A stretch of DNA of 31,792 nucleotides from an uncultured Geobacter sp. Lineage in GTDB: Bacteria > Desulfobacterota > Desulfuromonadia > Geobacterales > Geobacteraceae. Shown one piece after another: positions 15,426 through 23,790 of this stretch. Position numbers and translations under genes: made by a program. The DNA lies in contig CALABV010000159.1 in assembly GCA_937886325.1 (NCBI GenBank), positions 1 to 31,792 of the forward strand, in the 5' to 3' direction. Under the pieces are notes generated by a model that worked only from the letters and a program-made list of their open reading frames with translations, was not told the DNA's origin and searched no databases. The first letter of the stretch is position 1; every line of letters begins with the position of its first letter.

Positions 15426-16532
15426 TTACTTGAAGGCCAGCATGGTGGCAGTCTGGTTGATATGCCCGATATACTGCTCACCATAGGTACTGAAGCCGAT
15501 GGCCTGGACTCCGGAGAACAGCTCGCCGTATTCCTTGGTCAGATTCTTCTGCTTGAGTTCCAGCGTCCTGAGGATGCAGTTGAAATTGACTATTGCCGAC
15601 AGGCCGCCCATCTCTTCACGCGCCCGGGCAATGGCCTTCTTCGTATCACCGATGATGTCGGTTGATTCCAGGAGAGACAACTCCATCCCTTCCATCACCC
15701 CGCAGTAAAAAACCATGCTGTCGCCCTTGAATTGCTGTGGGCTGCGCACATACGGCTCATCTTCTATTACCAGCCCGACCGGATTGTGCATGAAGTGCTT
15801 CGGCGCCTCTTCGACGGTTGTTCCGATTGCCTCGGCATACGCAACTGCCGCGGGCTTGCCGTTGAATTCGAGAACTTCGCGCTTTTCTTCGTTTGCCTTG
15901 GTTACCTCCAGAGTCTTGTCCAGATTCCGGAAGCTCTGGGTCTTGATAAAGGTAAACTCCACTCCCGGCTGCAACAATGCCAGAATCACCCCGTTCTTGT
16001 AGCTTTTCCCGTTTGCATAGAGATGGGTGGCTGAGAATTTGAGATCATCTCCCGCCGACCCCCCGATAAAGGTTACGTTGGTCAGATCACCGATCAACTC
16101 CATGAGACCTTCTTCAGCTCCGCTCAGGCCGTCCACAAGGATGATTCCCACATACTTCGACGGGTCCATCTCGGACATGGGGACCTTGAAGTAGGACTCG
16201 AACGAGGCGAAAGCGGCACGAATCGCTTTTTCATCCCGAGGGTCTTCAACGACCTCGATTTTCGCGTCTTTCACGGCCTGTCCGGTGAATGCCATCGCAA
16301 CAGCGGAACCATCCAGCATTTTCCCGCACCCGATTTCGCCTGCCGTTGTGCAGCCCAAAACCCGGGCCATGGGGAAACTGTCCTGCATCTTCTTGCTGAC
16401 GCTCTGCGGGTCATAGACGCTCGAAGCGAAAAAAAGTACCATCTCTGCATCAAAGAACTCGAGCTGTCCGGCTATATCGGAAACCATTTCATCTACATTC
16501 TCTTTCGTGGACAAAGCAGTTTTTATGTTCAT
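15426..16532 (-). CDS. FIST domain sensory protein
   Basis: A 368-residue soluble protein with FIST_N (about 25-215) and FIST_C (about 220-350). Motifs are VLGCTTAGEIG, VTFIGGSAGDDLKF, GVILALLQPGVEF and, near the end, FNCILRTLE and GFSTYGEQYIG; the Gly-Cys and Gly-Ser loops are typical. FIST domains are proposed small-ligand sensors, perhaps for amino acids, and are usually fused to kinases, cyclases or chemoreceptors. Here the domain stands alone, so the signal must pass to another protein. The ATG at 16532 has AGGAGGAG at 7 bases; the GTG at 16538 overlaps that site. It is 36 bases behind the 63-residue gene and leads the signalling cluster. Confidence 0.9.
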   Translation of the reverse strand: MNIKTALSTKENVDEMVSDIAGQLEFFDAEMVLFFASSVYDPQSVSKKMQDSFPMARVLGCTTAGEIGCGKMLDGSAVAMAFTGQAVKDAKIEVVEDPRDEKAIRAAFASFESYFKVPMSEMDPSKYVGIILVDGLSGAEEGLMELIGDLTNVTFIGGSAGDDLKFSATHLYANGKSYKNGVILALLQPGVEFTFIKTQSFRNLDKTLEVTKANEEKREVLEFNGKPAAVAYAEAIGTTVEEAPKHFMHNPVGLVIEDEPYVRSPQQFKGDSMVFYCGVMEGMELSLLESTDIIGDTKKAIARAREEMGGLSAIVNFNCILRTLELKQKNLTKEYGELFSGVQAIGFSTYGEQYIGHINQTATMLAFK

Positions 16533-16568
16533 TCTCACCCTCCTCCTGGTTACATCACGTGAATTGAT

Positions 16569-16760
16569 TTATTTGAGTTCCTGCATCATTTTCTCCAGCT
16601 TGCCGATCACTACGGGATCGTCGTCGGACTGAAGCGTGAATTTCGCCGGATTGATCCCTTTGAGAATCAACTTTGTCTTGATAACCCTCTCCAACATGGG
16701 ATTATCTTTAGCTCTCTGGTTAATGATGGAATCTATCATCTGCCGAATTTTCCCAGCCAT
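16569..16760 (-). CDS. Small protein of 63 aa, first gene of the FIST cluster
   Basis: A short helical protein: MAGKIRQMIDSIINQRAKD, then PMLERVIKTKLILKGINP and a Lys/Glu C-terminal helix. The ATG at 16760 follows GGAGGT with 7-base spacing. The GTG at 16769 lies in the ribosome binding site and is rejected. The FIST gene begins 36 bases later. The pattern LILKGINPAKF recalls short helical proteins seen next to FIST genes, but this is not a firm match. It may bind one of the cluster proteins. No function is assigned. Confidence 0.72.
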   Translation of the reverse strand: MAGKIRQMIDSIINQRAKDNPMLERVIKTKLILKGINPAKFTLQSDDDPVVIGKLEKMMQELK

Positions 16761-17190
16761 GCCGCCCACCTCCTGATTAATTTTTTCGACCCGCGCACTC
16801 TTTGAGAAATGGAACCAACAATTCCGCCACCGAAAGGAGTTACCATCCGGTTCTTGTAGTAAAGATGAAACTCACGCACAACATTTGGCGGAAATAATTT
16901 AGGAGCATTATAGTATCTTTGTTACTAAATTGCCTTCTATATACATCTCTATGTGATTATATGTCAATAAATATAATGCCATTTTACATGCGGGAAATCT
17001 CTATTTTCCGGGATTTTTTCAGGGAGATCGAGCAGTCGGCCGGGAGGATCAGCCGGATTTCAAACCGGCGTTTTCAGCAAGGCACGGGGAAGAAGGGATT
17101 GAACTCAAACGGAAAGCCGTCTTGAGCCCGGCGGAGAGCGGCGTACTGAAGAATTCGGTGTGGGCAAGAAAGGTGGCTCAGCCACGGAAT
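16761..17190. other. Intergenic region with the FIST-cluster promoter
   Basis: About 430 bases without a supported gene. It holds the minus-strand promoter at 16938-16967, a long leader of about 170 bases up to the 63-residue gene, and an AT-rich stretch around 16900-17000. Right behind the PNPOx-family stop codon, 17173-17185 (GTGGCTCAGCCAC) is a palindromic segment that can form only a 4-bp stem. It could be a weak terminator. Confidence 0.5.
16938..16967 (-). promoter_or_regulatory. Promoter of the FIST-roadblock-ParA cluster
   Basis: On the minus strand a perfect TTGACA (16962-16967) is followed after 18 bases by TATATA (16938-16943). A second possible -10 box, TATAAT, lies at 16907-16912 but has no matching -35. 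The transcript would carry a long leader before the first gene. Confidence 0.6.
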
Positions 17191-17685
17191 CTACCTTTTT
17201 CGTTCGGCATTCCGTGCCTTTTGCTCGGCCCAGTGGCGTACTCCGCTTTCACGCACCCGTTCGAAGCGCATCACAGGCACGCTTAATCCGCAACTGTTCT
17301 CCACGGCACGGACAGACAACCGGAAAACCTGTCGTACTATCTCGGGGTTGCCATCAGGAAAGAGACGCACCATTGTGTCGAAGTCGGGATGATTTTTATC
17401 GAATGACTGCCCGGTACAGAAGAGACGAAGGACCCTCGAGTCGTCATCAAACGAGCAGAACATGAGGGTGACACCCCCACCTTCCTCGATGTCCCGGCCG
17501 GTTCGGTTGCTGCTCCCCGGGTAGTCAAGAAGGAGAATGGTATTCGCATCAAGAAAGAGGAGGCAATCTTCCCCCTTGGGAGCCAGATTCACTTCATGGC
17601 CGCTCGCGCTGGCAATGAAGAAAAGACGCTGCCGTGCAGCGAATTCACGGTCGGTGTCGGTCATTGATTGGTATTGCTTGCCCAT
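17191..17685 (-). CDS. Pyridoxamine 5'-phosphate oxidase (PNPOx)-family flavin-binding protein
   Basis: A 164-residue protein of the split beta-barrel FMN-binding family. Typical segments are RQRLFFIASASGHEVNLAPK near the start, then CLLFLDANTILLLDYPGSSN and VTLMFCSFDDDSRVLRLFCT. The NLAPKG turn is where related proteins meet the flavin phosphate. The family includes oxidases and reductases with uncertain substrates, so true pyridoxamine phosphate oxidation is not claimed. The ATG at 17685 has GGAGGA at 7 bases. The gene stands alone, with a strong promoter upstream (17817-17845) that carries a palindrome over its -10 box, so single-gene control by a repressor is plausible. Confidence 0.85.
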   Translation of the reverse strand: MGKQYQSMTDTDREFAARQRLFFIASASGHEVNLAPKGEDCLLFLDANTILLLDYPGSSNRTGRDIEEGGGVTLMFCSFDDDSRVLRLFCTGQSFDKNHPDFDTMVRLFPDGNPEIVRQVFRLSVRAVENSCGLSVPVMRFERVRESGVRHWAEQKARNAERKR

Positions 17686-17815
17686 CCGCAGTTCCTCCGA
17701 CAGATAGTTCGACGCAAGGGTCGCTCTGCTTTGATACAGACCTCATGACCGCGGCTTTTCCCGGCAAGCGCCTGCTTGCGGATGTTCCGCCCCGTGAGGG
17801 ATGTGGTATGGCCGA

Positions 17816-17827
17816 CACTATATAGTG
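17816..17827. promoter_or_regulatory. 12-base palindrome over the PNPOx-gene -10 box
   Basis: CACTATATAGTG is a perfect 12-base palindrome that covers the -10 box of the minus-strand promoter. A dimeric regulator bound here would block polymerase. No regulator gene is next to it. Confidence 0.45.
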
Positions 17828-17845
17828 CGGCAGAGATCGCGTCAA
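17817..17845 (-). promoter_or_regulatory. Promoter of the PNPOx-family gene
   Basis: On the minus strand TTGACG (17840-17845), a 17-base spacer and TATAGT (17817-17822) form a strong sigma-70 promoter about 130 bases before the gene. Confidence 0.65.
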
Positions 17846-17883
17846 GAAGTCCTTCGACAAGCATTTAGTGAAAATAAATATAT

Positions 17884-17911
17884 TTGCTTGCCTGACGGGA
17901 TATGCTACATT
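17884..17911 (+). promoter_or_regulatory. Possible promoter of the PEP/pyruvate-binding gene
   Basis: TTGCTT (17884-17889), a 16-base spacer and TACATT (17906-17911) lie about 100 bases before the plus-strand gene. The match is fair. Confidence 0.4.
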
Positions 17912-18012
17912 TTTTCGGTACGCACGATGCTTCCACTCCCTCCGTTCCGGCACACACTTCTTTCCTCCAGCCGGCCCCGGAAAAACACCCCTGATTACTA
18001 GCGACAGGTTTC

Positions 18013-21000
18013 ATGATGAAAAAATTCGTCTCCAAGGCCCTGGAAGTCAACCTGGCCGCAACCCGCGGCAAGATAGAGATCCCTCCGGAACACCAGTGGT
18101 TTTTTTCCCTTTCCCGCTCCCACTTCGGGATCCACAAACGGGCCGAGGAATTGTTGACGGAATACCACCACCCCTACATCAATCCCGAACTGGTGGTGGA
18201 TCTGCTGCGCAAGCTCTCCCTCGACGATCTCTGGTTCTATCTCTCTCTCCCGGATCACGAAAAGGCGCTGGGCATGATCCTGGAGATGTTCGGCTCCCTG
18301 TTGCGGCTCCCCCTTCCGGACCAGCAGCAGGAAAGGGCTTTCCAGACACTGCTTGAATTCGCGGACTCCCTTCTTCGGCAGAAAAAGGTGTCACGGGAAC
18401 TCCTGGACACGGTAGTTTCGCTGCTCCGGGACGTTCTCCCTATCAGCGGGCATGTCATGGTCCGCTCTTCCGGTTTCATGAAAGAACGGATCCGGCGCCT
18501 GGCCGAAGATACCCGCTACGCCGAACCGGCCCTCGGCATGCTGCGGCAGGCCCTTGAAAGCAACATCGACTTCTGGGAAAAGAGCTCCTCCATCGAATCC
18601 TGGCTGGCGAACAAGAAATCGCTGTTCCGATCAGACATGAGCGACAGGGTAGCCCATATCGGCAAGCCCTTCTTCTCCGACCTGAGAAGACAGCTCGCGG
18701 AAGCGAAGACATGGAAGGAACTCCGGATGATCCCCGATTTCGCGGGAATCGCCAACCGCTTCCGCAGTTGCATGGATGAGGAAGAGCCCGCACTCGACCG
18801 AATCTACTACCTCTTCTACCTGCTCAGTCTTCCCGGGATGGCCCATCTGAAGGACCACCTCCTGTGGGATCTGAACCGCATGCTCCGCATCGTGAAGACC
18901 GCCTGCGGCGAAAAGGAGATGATCACGTTCCTGGAGAGGATTTTCCATCTCTTCGAAGCCCAGAAGGCAGGGCACATGGGAACCCTTCTGGATTGCATCC
19001 TGACCCTCGGCAGGGAAGTGATAGACCTGGGAAACCCGGTCGTCATCAATCGTTTCGTGGACCGGCTGATCCTGTTCGGCTTCGTACCGGGAAACGTCTT
19101 CGGCATCAACCAGGACTGGCAGGTCTGCATCGACAAGAATCACATCAAGAACATCCGCGTCTGGATGGAGCTTATCGAATGCAGCCCCGGCAGAATGCTC
19201 AAGCTCCACTCGGCCCTGATTGTCAATCTCCGGGTCCGCGGAATCTTCATATCTGATACCGATCTGTTCCAGCGGGATATCACCAGGCTCCTCAACTCTG
19301 ACATCGAGCCCATCTACAAGATGGTCAAGCAGCTGGCGCGCATCTTCCCCGTCTACTTCAACGAGATAGGCGCGGAAGGAGAACTGCGGGACATCACCAC
19401 CAAGATGGACGAGGTCTCTTTCCGCCAGGATCGGCTGATCCATTTTCTCCGCAAGCAGGTGCACACGGAGAGCAACAACACCCACCTGGAGCTTGCCAGA
19501 AAGATTATCCGCTTCTGGCACGATGGAAACACGGAACCGCTGAGGGACATCATCCCCCAGGACGTCTTCCTATCCCTGCGTACCTCCGGGGAGTGGTTCG
19601 AACCGGTTCACGGAATCGTCACATCGCTGTGCGAGGCCCACGGGGTGACGCCGGAAGAGTTGCTGGAAAGCGAAAACCTGAATCCGGCGAAACAGTTAAA
19701 GGGATACCCAAAGCGGGATCAGGTGCGCTTCAAGGGGCTTCTGGATATCTACAAGCTCCTGAAAACGAAATATACGCTGGATTTCCACCACATCATTCCG
19801 GTGATGAAACAGCTCCATATCTTCCCGGACGAGGAAATCGAGGACTTCGGCGACAAGCTGGACGGAAACAACACCGAGGCGGCCCTGCGGCGGGTATACT
19901 ATTTCATGGAGCGGCTGCGGGATATCATCCTGAATCCGGAAAAATCCGAGGCCTGCGAGGATATCTACCACAAGCGGCACATCGCGGCCGGGATTCCCTC
20001 CATGTACGGCAAGTACCACGAGCCCAAGTTCGAGGCACTGGGCCTTACCTTCCGTCTGGAACGACTTGCGGTGGCCCTGATGGCGCAGCTCATCGGCCAG
20101 ATCAACATGAACTACATCACCGCCAAGTCTTTGCGAAAGATAGCCCGGATCATCGAGCTGTTCCGTCACGGCCTCCAGCTGGACGGCATCACCAACCAGG
20201 GGCTCGACTCGAACCTGAAGATGTTCCAGTACAGTCTCACCTCGGCCAGCTTTACCCTGGACCAGTTCGTAAACCTGTTCCAGTTCATGGCCCAGAACAT
20301 CCGGGAGATTATCCATGAGTACTTCCTGCGCAACTTCGACAACCCGCTGAAGATTGTGGCGCAGCAGCAGATTCGGCACACCCGGCCGACCGGGGAGATT
20401 GATCTTCAGGAGGTGCACAGGATCTCGGAAAAGTTCTATCGCGAAGTCCTGTCGTCGGCATTCCTCGTCCAGCAGCTGGACAATTTCATCTCCGACGTGC
20501 TCAACACCCTTCGTACCATGGTGGAAAGCCTGACCCCCGAAGTTCTGCGCAATATCATGAGCTTCGACCCGGACCTGATCATCAGCCCCATCTACCGGAG
20601 CACCCCGGAGATGGACAACCAGATCTTCCTCGGGGCCAAGGCTTACTTCCTGAAGCAGCTCTATGCCGGAGAGTTTCCCATCCCCCCCGGTTTCGTCCTC
20701 ACCACCGAACTGTTCCGGCACCGCCGCGCCATCCAGCAGCATCCGGAACTGACGGCCGAGATAGAAGAACTCGTCAGGCAGAAGCTATCCGAACTGGAGA
20801 CTATTACCGGAAAGAGATTGGGCGACCCGGAGAGTCCGCTCCTCTTTTCCGTGCGATCCGGCACAGCTATTTCCATGCCGGGAGCCATGGACACCTACCT
20901 CAACGTGGGGATGAACGACCGGGTGGCGGAGGGGCTGAGCCGCAAGCCGGACATGGGGTGGACGGCCTGGGACTGCTACAGGCGATTCCTCCAGGGATGG

Positions 21001-22095
21001 GGAATGGCCCACGGCATCCCCCGCGACGAGTTCGACCGGCGCATGTCCCACTTCAAGCACCTGTACCAGGTGGCCCGCAAAGTGCAATTTTCCGAGGTCC
21101 AGATGCGGGAGCTCACCTTTTCCTACCGGGACCTGCTCAAAGAACACCATGTGCCGGTGGAGCAGGATCCGTTCCGTCAGATCATGCAGGCTATCCTGTC
21201 AACCATGGATTCCTGGTACACCGAGCGAGCCAAGACCTATCGCCGGCACCTGCAGATCGCCGAAGAATGGGGAACCGCTGTTATCGTGCAGCAGATGGTG
21301 CTCGGCAACCTGGGTTCAGATTCCGGGACCGGCGTGGTATTCACCCGCGACCCTCTGGAGGACAAGCCCGGGGTCAGCCTTTACGGTGACTTTACCCTGT
21401 TCAGCCAGGGAGAGGACGTGGTTTCCGGCCTGGTGCACACCCTCCCCATCTCGGAAAAGCAGCGCAGGAACATCCCCGGCAACATCCGGATTTCCCTGGA
21501 AAAGGATTTTCCCGATGTTTATGGAGAGCTTCTCCACCGGTCGAAGCTGCTCGTCGAGTCCTTCGGCTTTAACCACCAGGAGCTGGAATTCACTTTCGAA
21601 TCCCCCCGCAGGGGGGACTTCTACATCCTCCAGACGCGGGATTACACAACCAGTGAGCCGGAGAAGCTCTGCGTCTTCGCCACCGACCAGAAGTCCATGC
21701 AGTTTCTCGGCTCCGGCATCGGCATCGGCGGCGGGGCAATGAACGGGGTTCTCGTCTTTGATCGGGAAGACCTGGGAAACGCCTCAACCGCATTTCCCGG
21801 CAAGAAAAAAATCCTGGTGCGGCCCGACACCGTGCCCGACGACATTGACATGATCTTCGAGTGCGACGGTCTCTTGACCGCGAGGGGGGGGGCCACATCC
21901 CATGCGGCGGTCACCGCGGCCCGCCTCGGAAAGATCTGCATTGTGAACTGCAAGGTCCTCCAGGTGGCGGAGACGGAGAAAAGGTGTTTCATCAGTGACA
22001 CGGAACTGCGTCTTGGAGACGAGATCGCCATCGACGGCAGGCTGGGCAATATCTATCGCGGCAATTATCCGGTTGAATACACCGAGAGCTACTGA
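18013..22095 (+). CDS. PEP/pyruvate-binding (PPDK-like) phosphotransfer protein with a long N-terminal region
   Basis: A 1360-residue protein. Residues about 870-1220 form the PPDK_N (PEP/pyruvate-binding, ATP-grasp) domain: it opens with FLGAKAYFLKQLYAGEFPIP and has RSGTAISMPGAMDTYLN near 948-964. Residues about 1240-1350 are the PEP-utilising swivel domain with the phospho-His motif GGATSHAAV (His1297). The C-terminal TIM-barrel that binds PEP or pyruvate in PPDK and PEP synthase is absent. The first about 860 residues are soluble, helical and match no family I can name. So it can probably move phosphate from ATP to His1297, but the acceptor is unknown. The start has two ATGs (18013, 18016) and only a weak site (CAGG). 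The GAPDH-family gene follows after 352 bases on the same strand. It differs from the 870-residue classical PPDK. Confidence 0.85.
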   Translation: MMKKFVSKALEVNLAATRGKIEIPPEHQWFFSLSRSHFGIHKRAEELLTEYHHPYINPELVVDLLRKLSLDDLWFYLSLPDHEKALGMILEMFGSLLRLPLPDQQQERAFQTLLEFADSLLRQKKVSRELLDTVVSLLRDVLPISGHVMVRSSGFMKERIRRLAEDTRYAEPALGMLRQALESNIDFWEKSSSIESWLANKKSLFRSDMSDRVAHIGKPFFSDLRRQLAEAKTWKELRMIPDFAGIANRFRSCMDEEEPALDRIYYLFYLLSLPGMAHLKDHLLWDLNRMLRIVKTACGEKEMITFLERIFHLFEAQKAGHMGTLLDCILTLGREVIDLGNPVVINRFVDRLILFGFVPGNVFGINQDWQVCIDKNHIKNIRVWMELIECSPGRMLKLHSALIVNLRVRGIFISDTDLFQRDITRLLNSDIEPIYKMVKQLARIFPVYFNEIGAEGELRDITTKMDEVSFRQDRLIHFLRKQVHTESNNTHLELARKIIRFWHDGNTEPLRDIIPQDVFLSLRTSGEWFEPVHGIVTSLCEAHGVTPEELLESENLNPAKQLKGYPKRDQVRFKGLLDIYKLLKTKYTLDFHHIIPVMKQLHIFPDEEIEDFGDKLDGNNTEAALRRVYYFMERLRDIILNPEKSEACEDIYHKRHIAAGIPSMYGKYHEPKFEALGLTFRLERLAVALMAQLIGQINMNYITAKSLRKIARIIELFRHGLQLDGITNQGLDSNLKMFQYSLTSASFTLDQFVNLFQFMAQNIREIIHEYFLRNFDNPLKIVAQQQIRHTRPTGEIDLQEVHRISEKFYREVLSSAFLVQQLDNFISDVLNTLRTMVESLTPEVLRNIMSFDPDLIISPIYRSTPEMDNQIFLGAKAYFLKQLYAGEFPIPPGFVLTTELFRHRRAIQQHPELTAEIEELVRQKLSELETITGKRLGDPESPLLFSVRSGTAISMPGAMDTYLNVGMNDRVAEGLSRKPDMGWTAWDCYRRFLQGWGMAHGIPRDEFDRRMSHFKHLYQVARKVQFSEVQMRELTFSYRDLLKEHHVPVEQDPFRQIMQAILSTMDSWYTERAKTYRRHLQIAEEWGTAVIVQQMVLGNLGSDSGTGVVFTRDPLEDKPGVSLYGDFTLFSQGEDVVSGLVHTLPISEKQRRNIPGNIRISLEKDFPDVYGELLHRSKLLVESFGFNHQELEFTFESPRRGDFYILQTRDYTTSEPEKLCVFATDQKSMQFLGSGIGIGGGAMNGVLVFDREDLGNASTAFPGKKKILVRPDTVPDDIDMIFECDGLLTARGGATSHAAVTAARLGKICIVNCKVLQVAETEKRCFISDTELRLGDEIAIDGRLGNIYRGNYPVEYTESY

Positions 22096-22447
22096 TACCG
22101 TAGATGTAATCAAACCTGAATGTGTGATGTCTGAATGCCGAGGCGAGCGGAATGCCGGGGTTTGAACGTCGCCGATGCTGTTTCATGCCGGTTACGTCGG
22201 GTGAACGTCGTCGGGCCGGTTCAACCCACGCCAATGCAAGAAACCGAGGCGTTCCGCGAAGGCGAAGGCGTGAAGGCGTCGCGGATTCAGGGCAAAAGAG
22301 AACCAGGCAGCTTGGGAGGGGGCGACGCAGGCGTACTACATGTACGTTGAGGAGCCACCGACGACGCCGACAACGCAAACGTTTGACTGCAACCCGGCAT
22401 CACGACCCCGGGACAAAAGCCGGAATCATGACATAAGGAGGGCACCA
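22096..22447 (+). repeat. GC-rich intergenic segment, possible interspersed repeat
   Basis: About 350 bases between two plus-strand genes. It has GAACGTCG twice (near 22164 and 22203), a near-perfect inverted repeat (GGGTGAAC near 22199 with GTTCAACCC near 22220), CCGCGA/TCGCGG ends around 22255-22285, and GCGTACTACATGTACGTTGA near 22330. The last block, in its GAGGCGAC-type setting, reminds me of a dispersed intergenic repeat family in Geobacter-like genomes. That is memory, not a search. It is not a gene. Confidence 0.4.
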
Positions 22448-23698
22448 ATGAGTGCAGGCGACAAAACATCACATCCTCTGGGCATCAACGGACTGGGCCG
22501 CATCGGCAAGCTGACCCTGTGGAACCATCTTCACACCGGGTATTTCGACAGAATCATCGTCAATACCGGACGGGAGGTGGGCCGAAGCCTGGACGATCTC
22601 ATCCAGGTTATCGAGACCGACTCGACCTACGGGCCTCTCGGCAAGTTCCTCAACGGTTACGGCGGCAGGTGCGACATCAAGGTCCTTGACGCCGACAAGG
22701 CGGAACTGGAAATCAACGGCATCGCGGTGAAGATACTCCGGGAGGCGCGGAATCCGAAGGACATCGCCTGGCGCAGCGAAGGCGTGCGGCTTGTCGTCGA
22801 GACCACCGGTCAATTCCTGGATCCGACACTTCCCACCGACCATAAGACCGGCAGCATCAGAGGCCACCTGGAAGGCGGCGCGGAGAAGGTTCTGGCCTCG
22901 GCTCCCTTCAAAATAAAGGACAAGACCAAGGCGCTGCCCGACGACAGCATTCTCGTGGTGCAGGGCATCAACCACACCGACTTCGACCCGGCCCGTCATA
23001 ATATCGTGTCGGCCGCCTCCTGCACGACAACCGGTCTGGCGCACATGATCAAGCCGCTCCTGGAGAGCAAGGAAACTTCTCACATCCTTACCGCTTCCAT
23101 GTCGACCATCCATGCAGCCACCAACACCCAGAGCGTACTCGACTCGGTTCCCAAGACCGGCGCCTCCGACCTGCGCAAGAACCGTTCGGTGATGAACAAC
23201 ATCATCCTTTCCACGACCGGTTCGGCAAAGGCGCTGGAAAAGGTTCTCCCCGAGATACAGAGGGTCGGCTTCATGGCCGATTCGGTCCGCATCCCGACCA
23301 ATACGGTATCCCTGATCATCCTCAACATGACCTTCCATACCCCGCTGAATGATGCGGGCGATCCGGTGATAACGCACCTTCTGCTCAACGATATCTACCG
23401 GAAAGCCGCTGAAGGGAGCCAGAAAGGGCTGCTCGTCTACACCGACCGGCAGAACGTCTCCTCCGACCTGATTGGAGTGCCTGCCGCGGTCGTCATCGAA
23501 GGGCATGAAAGCCACACCCGCACCGGCTTCATCAACCTGCCTCCGGAAACCCTGGCAAGCCTCGGCCTTCCCTCGGACGCCGAGGTGCAGATTCCCGTCA
23601 CCCACGCGAAACTGTTCGGCTGGTACGACAATGAATACGGAAGCTACGTCAACTGCCTCGGTGAATTGACAAACTATCTCGCCAAGAACATGGGATAG
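22448..23698 (+). CDS. Glyceraldehyde-3-phosphate dehydrogenase family protein, divergent
   Basis: A 416-residue GAPDH-family oxidoreductase. The Rossmann motif INGLGRIGK is near residue 13. The catalytic Cys192 lies in SAASCTTTGLAHM and the activating His222 in TIHAATNTQSV, matching the SCTTN and TIHAYTATQ motifs of the family. The ending WYDNEYGSYVN is the classic C-terminal signature. It is about 80 residues longer than normal GAPDH. The end of the second strand reads VNTGRE where NAD-using enzymes have an Asp (INDL), which may change the NAD/NADP choice. The ATG at 22448 has AAGGAGGG at 5-6 bases. The enzyme should oxidise glyceraldehyde 3-phosphate or a related aldehyde in the cytoplasm. 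It is the last gene before a strong terminator. Confidence 0.88.
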   Translation: MSAGDKTSHPLGINGLGRIGKLTLWNHLHTGYFDRIIVNTGREVGRSLDDLIQVIETDSTYGPLGKFLNGYGGRCDIKVLDADKAELEINGIAVKILREARNPKDIAWRSEGVRLVVETTGQFLDPTLPTDHKTGSIRGHLEGGAEKVLASAPFKIKDKTKALPDDSILVVQGINHTDFDPARHNIVSAASCTTTGLAHMIKPLLESKETSHILTASMSTIHAATNTQSVLDSVPKTGASDLRKNRSVMNNIILSTTGSAKALEKVLPEIQRVGFMADSVRIPTNTVSLIILNMTFHTPLNDAGDPVITHLLLNDIYRKAAEGSQKGLLVYTDRQNVSSDLIGVPAAVVIEGHESHTRTGFINLPPETLASLGLPSDAEVQIPVTHAKLFGWYDNEYGSYVNCLGELTNYLAKNMG

Positions 23699-23724
23699 GC
23701 CGCGAGGCTGAATACCGACCACGC

Positions 23725-23758
23725 AAAAGGCCTTGCGGTTCAGCCGCAAGGCCTTTTT
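23725..23758. terminator. Bidirectional terminator between GAPDH-like and hsp20 genes
   Basis: A 14-bp perfect inverted repeat (23725-23738 AAAAGGCCTTGCGG with 23744-23757 CCGCAAGGCCTTTT, loop TTCAG) gives a T-run on both strands. It sits between the converging plus-strand GAPDH-family gene and minus-strand hsp20 genes and can end both transcripts. Confidence 0.95.
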
Positions 23759-23790
23759 CTCTTTTGCTTCCGAAGCGTCAGGTCCCACCC

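Larger units (their letters stand above)
17686..18012. other. Divergent intergenic region
   Basis: About 330 bases between the minus-strand PNPOx-family gene and the plus-strand PEP/pyruvate-binding gene. It holds a well-formed minus-strand promoter (17817-17845) with a palindrome, and a probable plus-strand promoter (17884-17911). No gene is seen. Confidence 0.6.

Noticed and set aside
18631..19521. Long minus-strand open frame opposite the PPDK-like gene
   Set aside because: It is a shadow of the 1360-residue gene: no ribosome binding site, acidic low-information sequence, and the sense strand carries clear domain motifs. The same holds for 19696-20742 and 22469-23788 on the minus strand.
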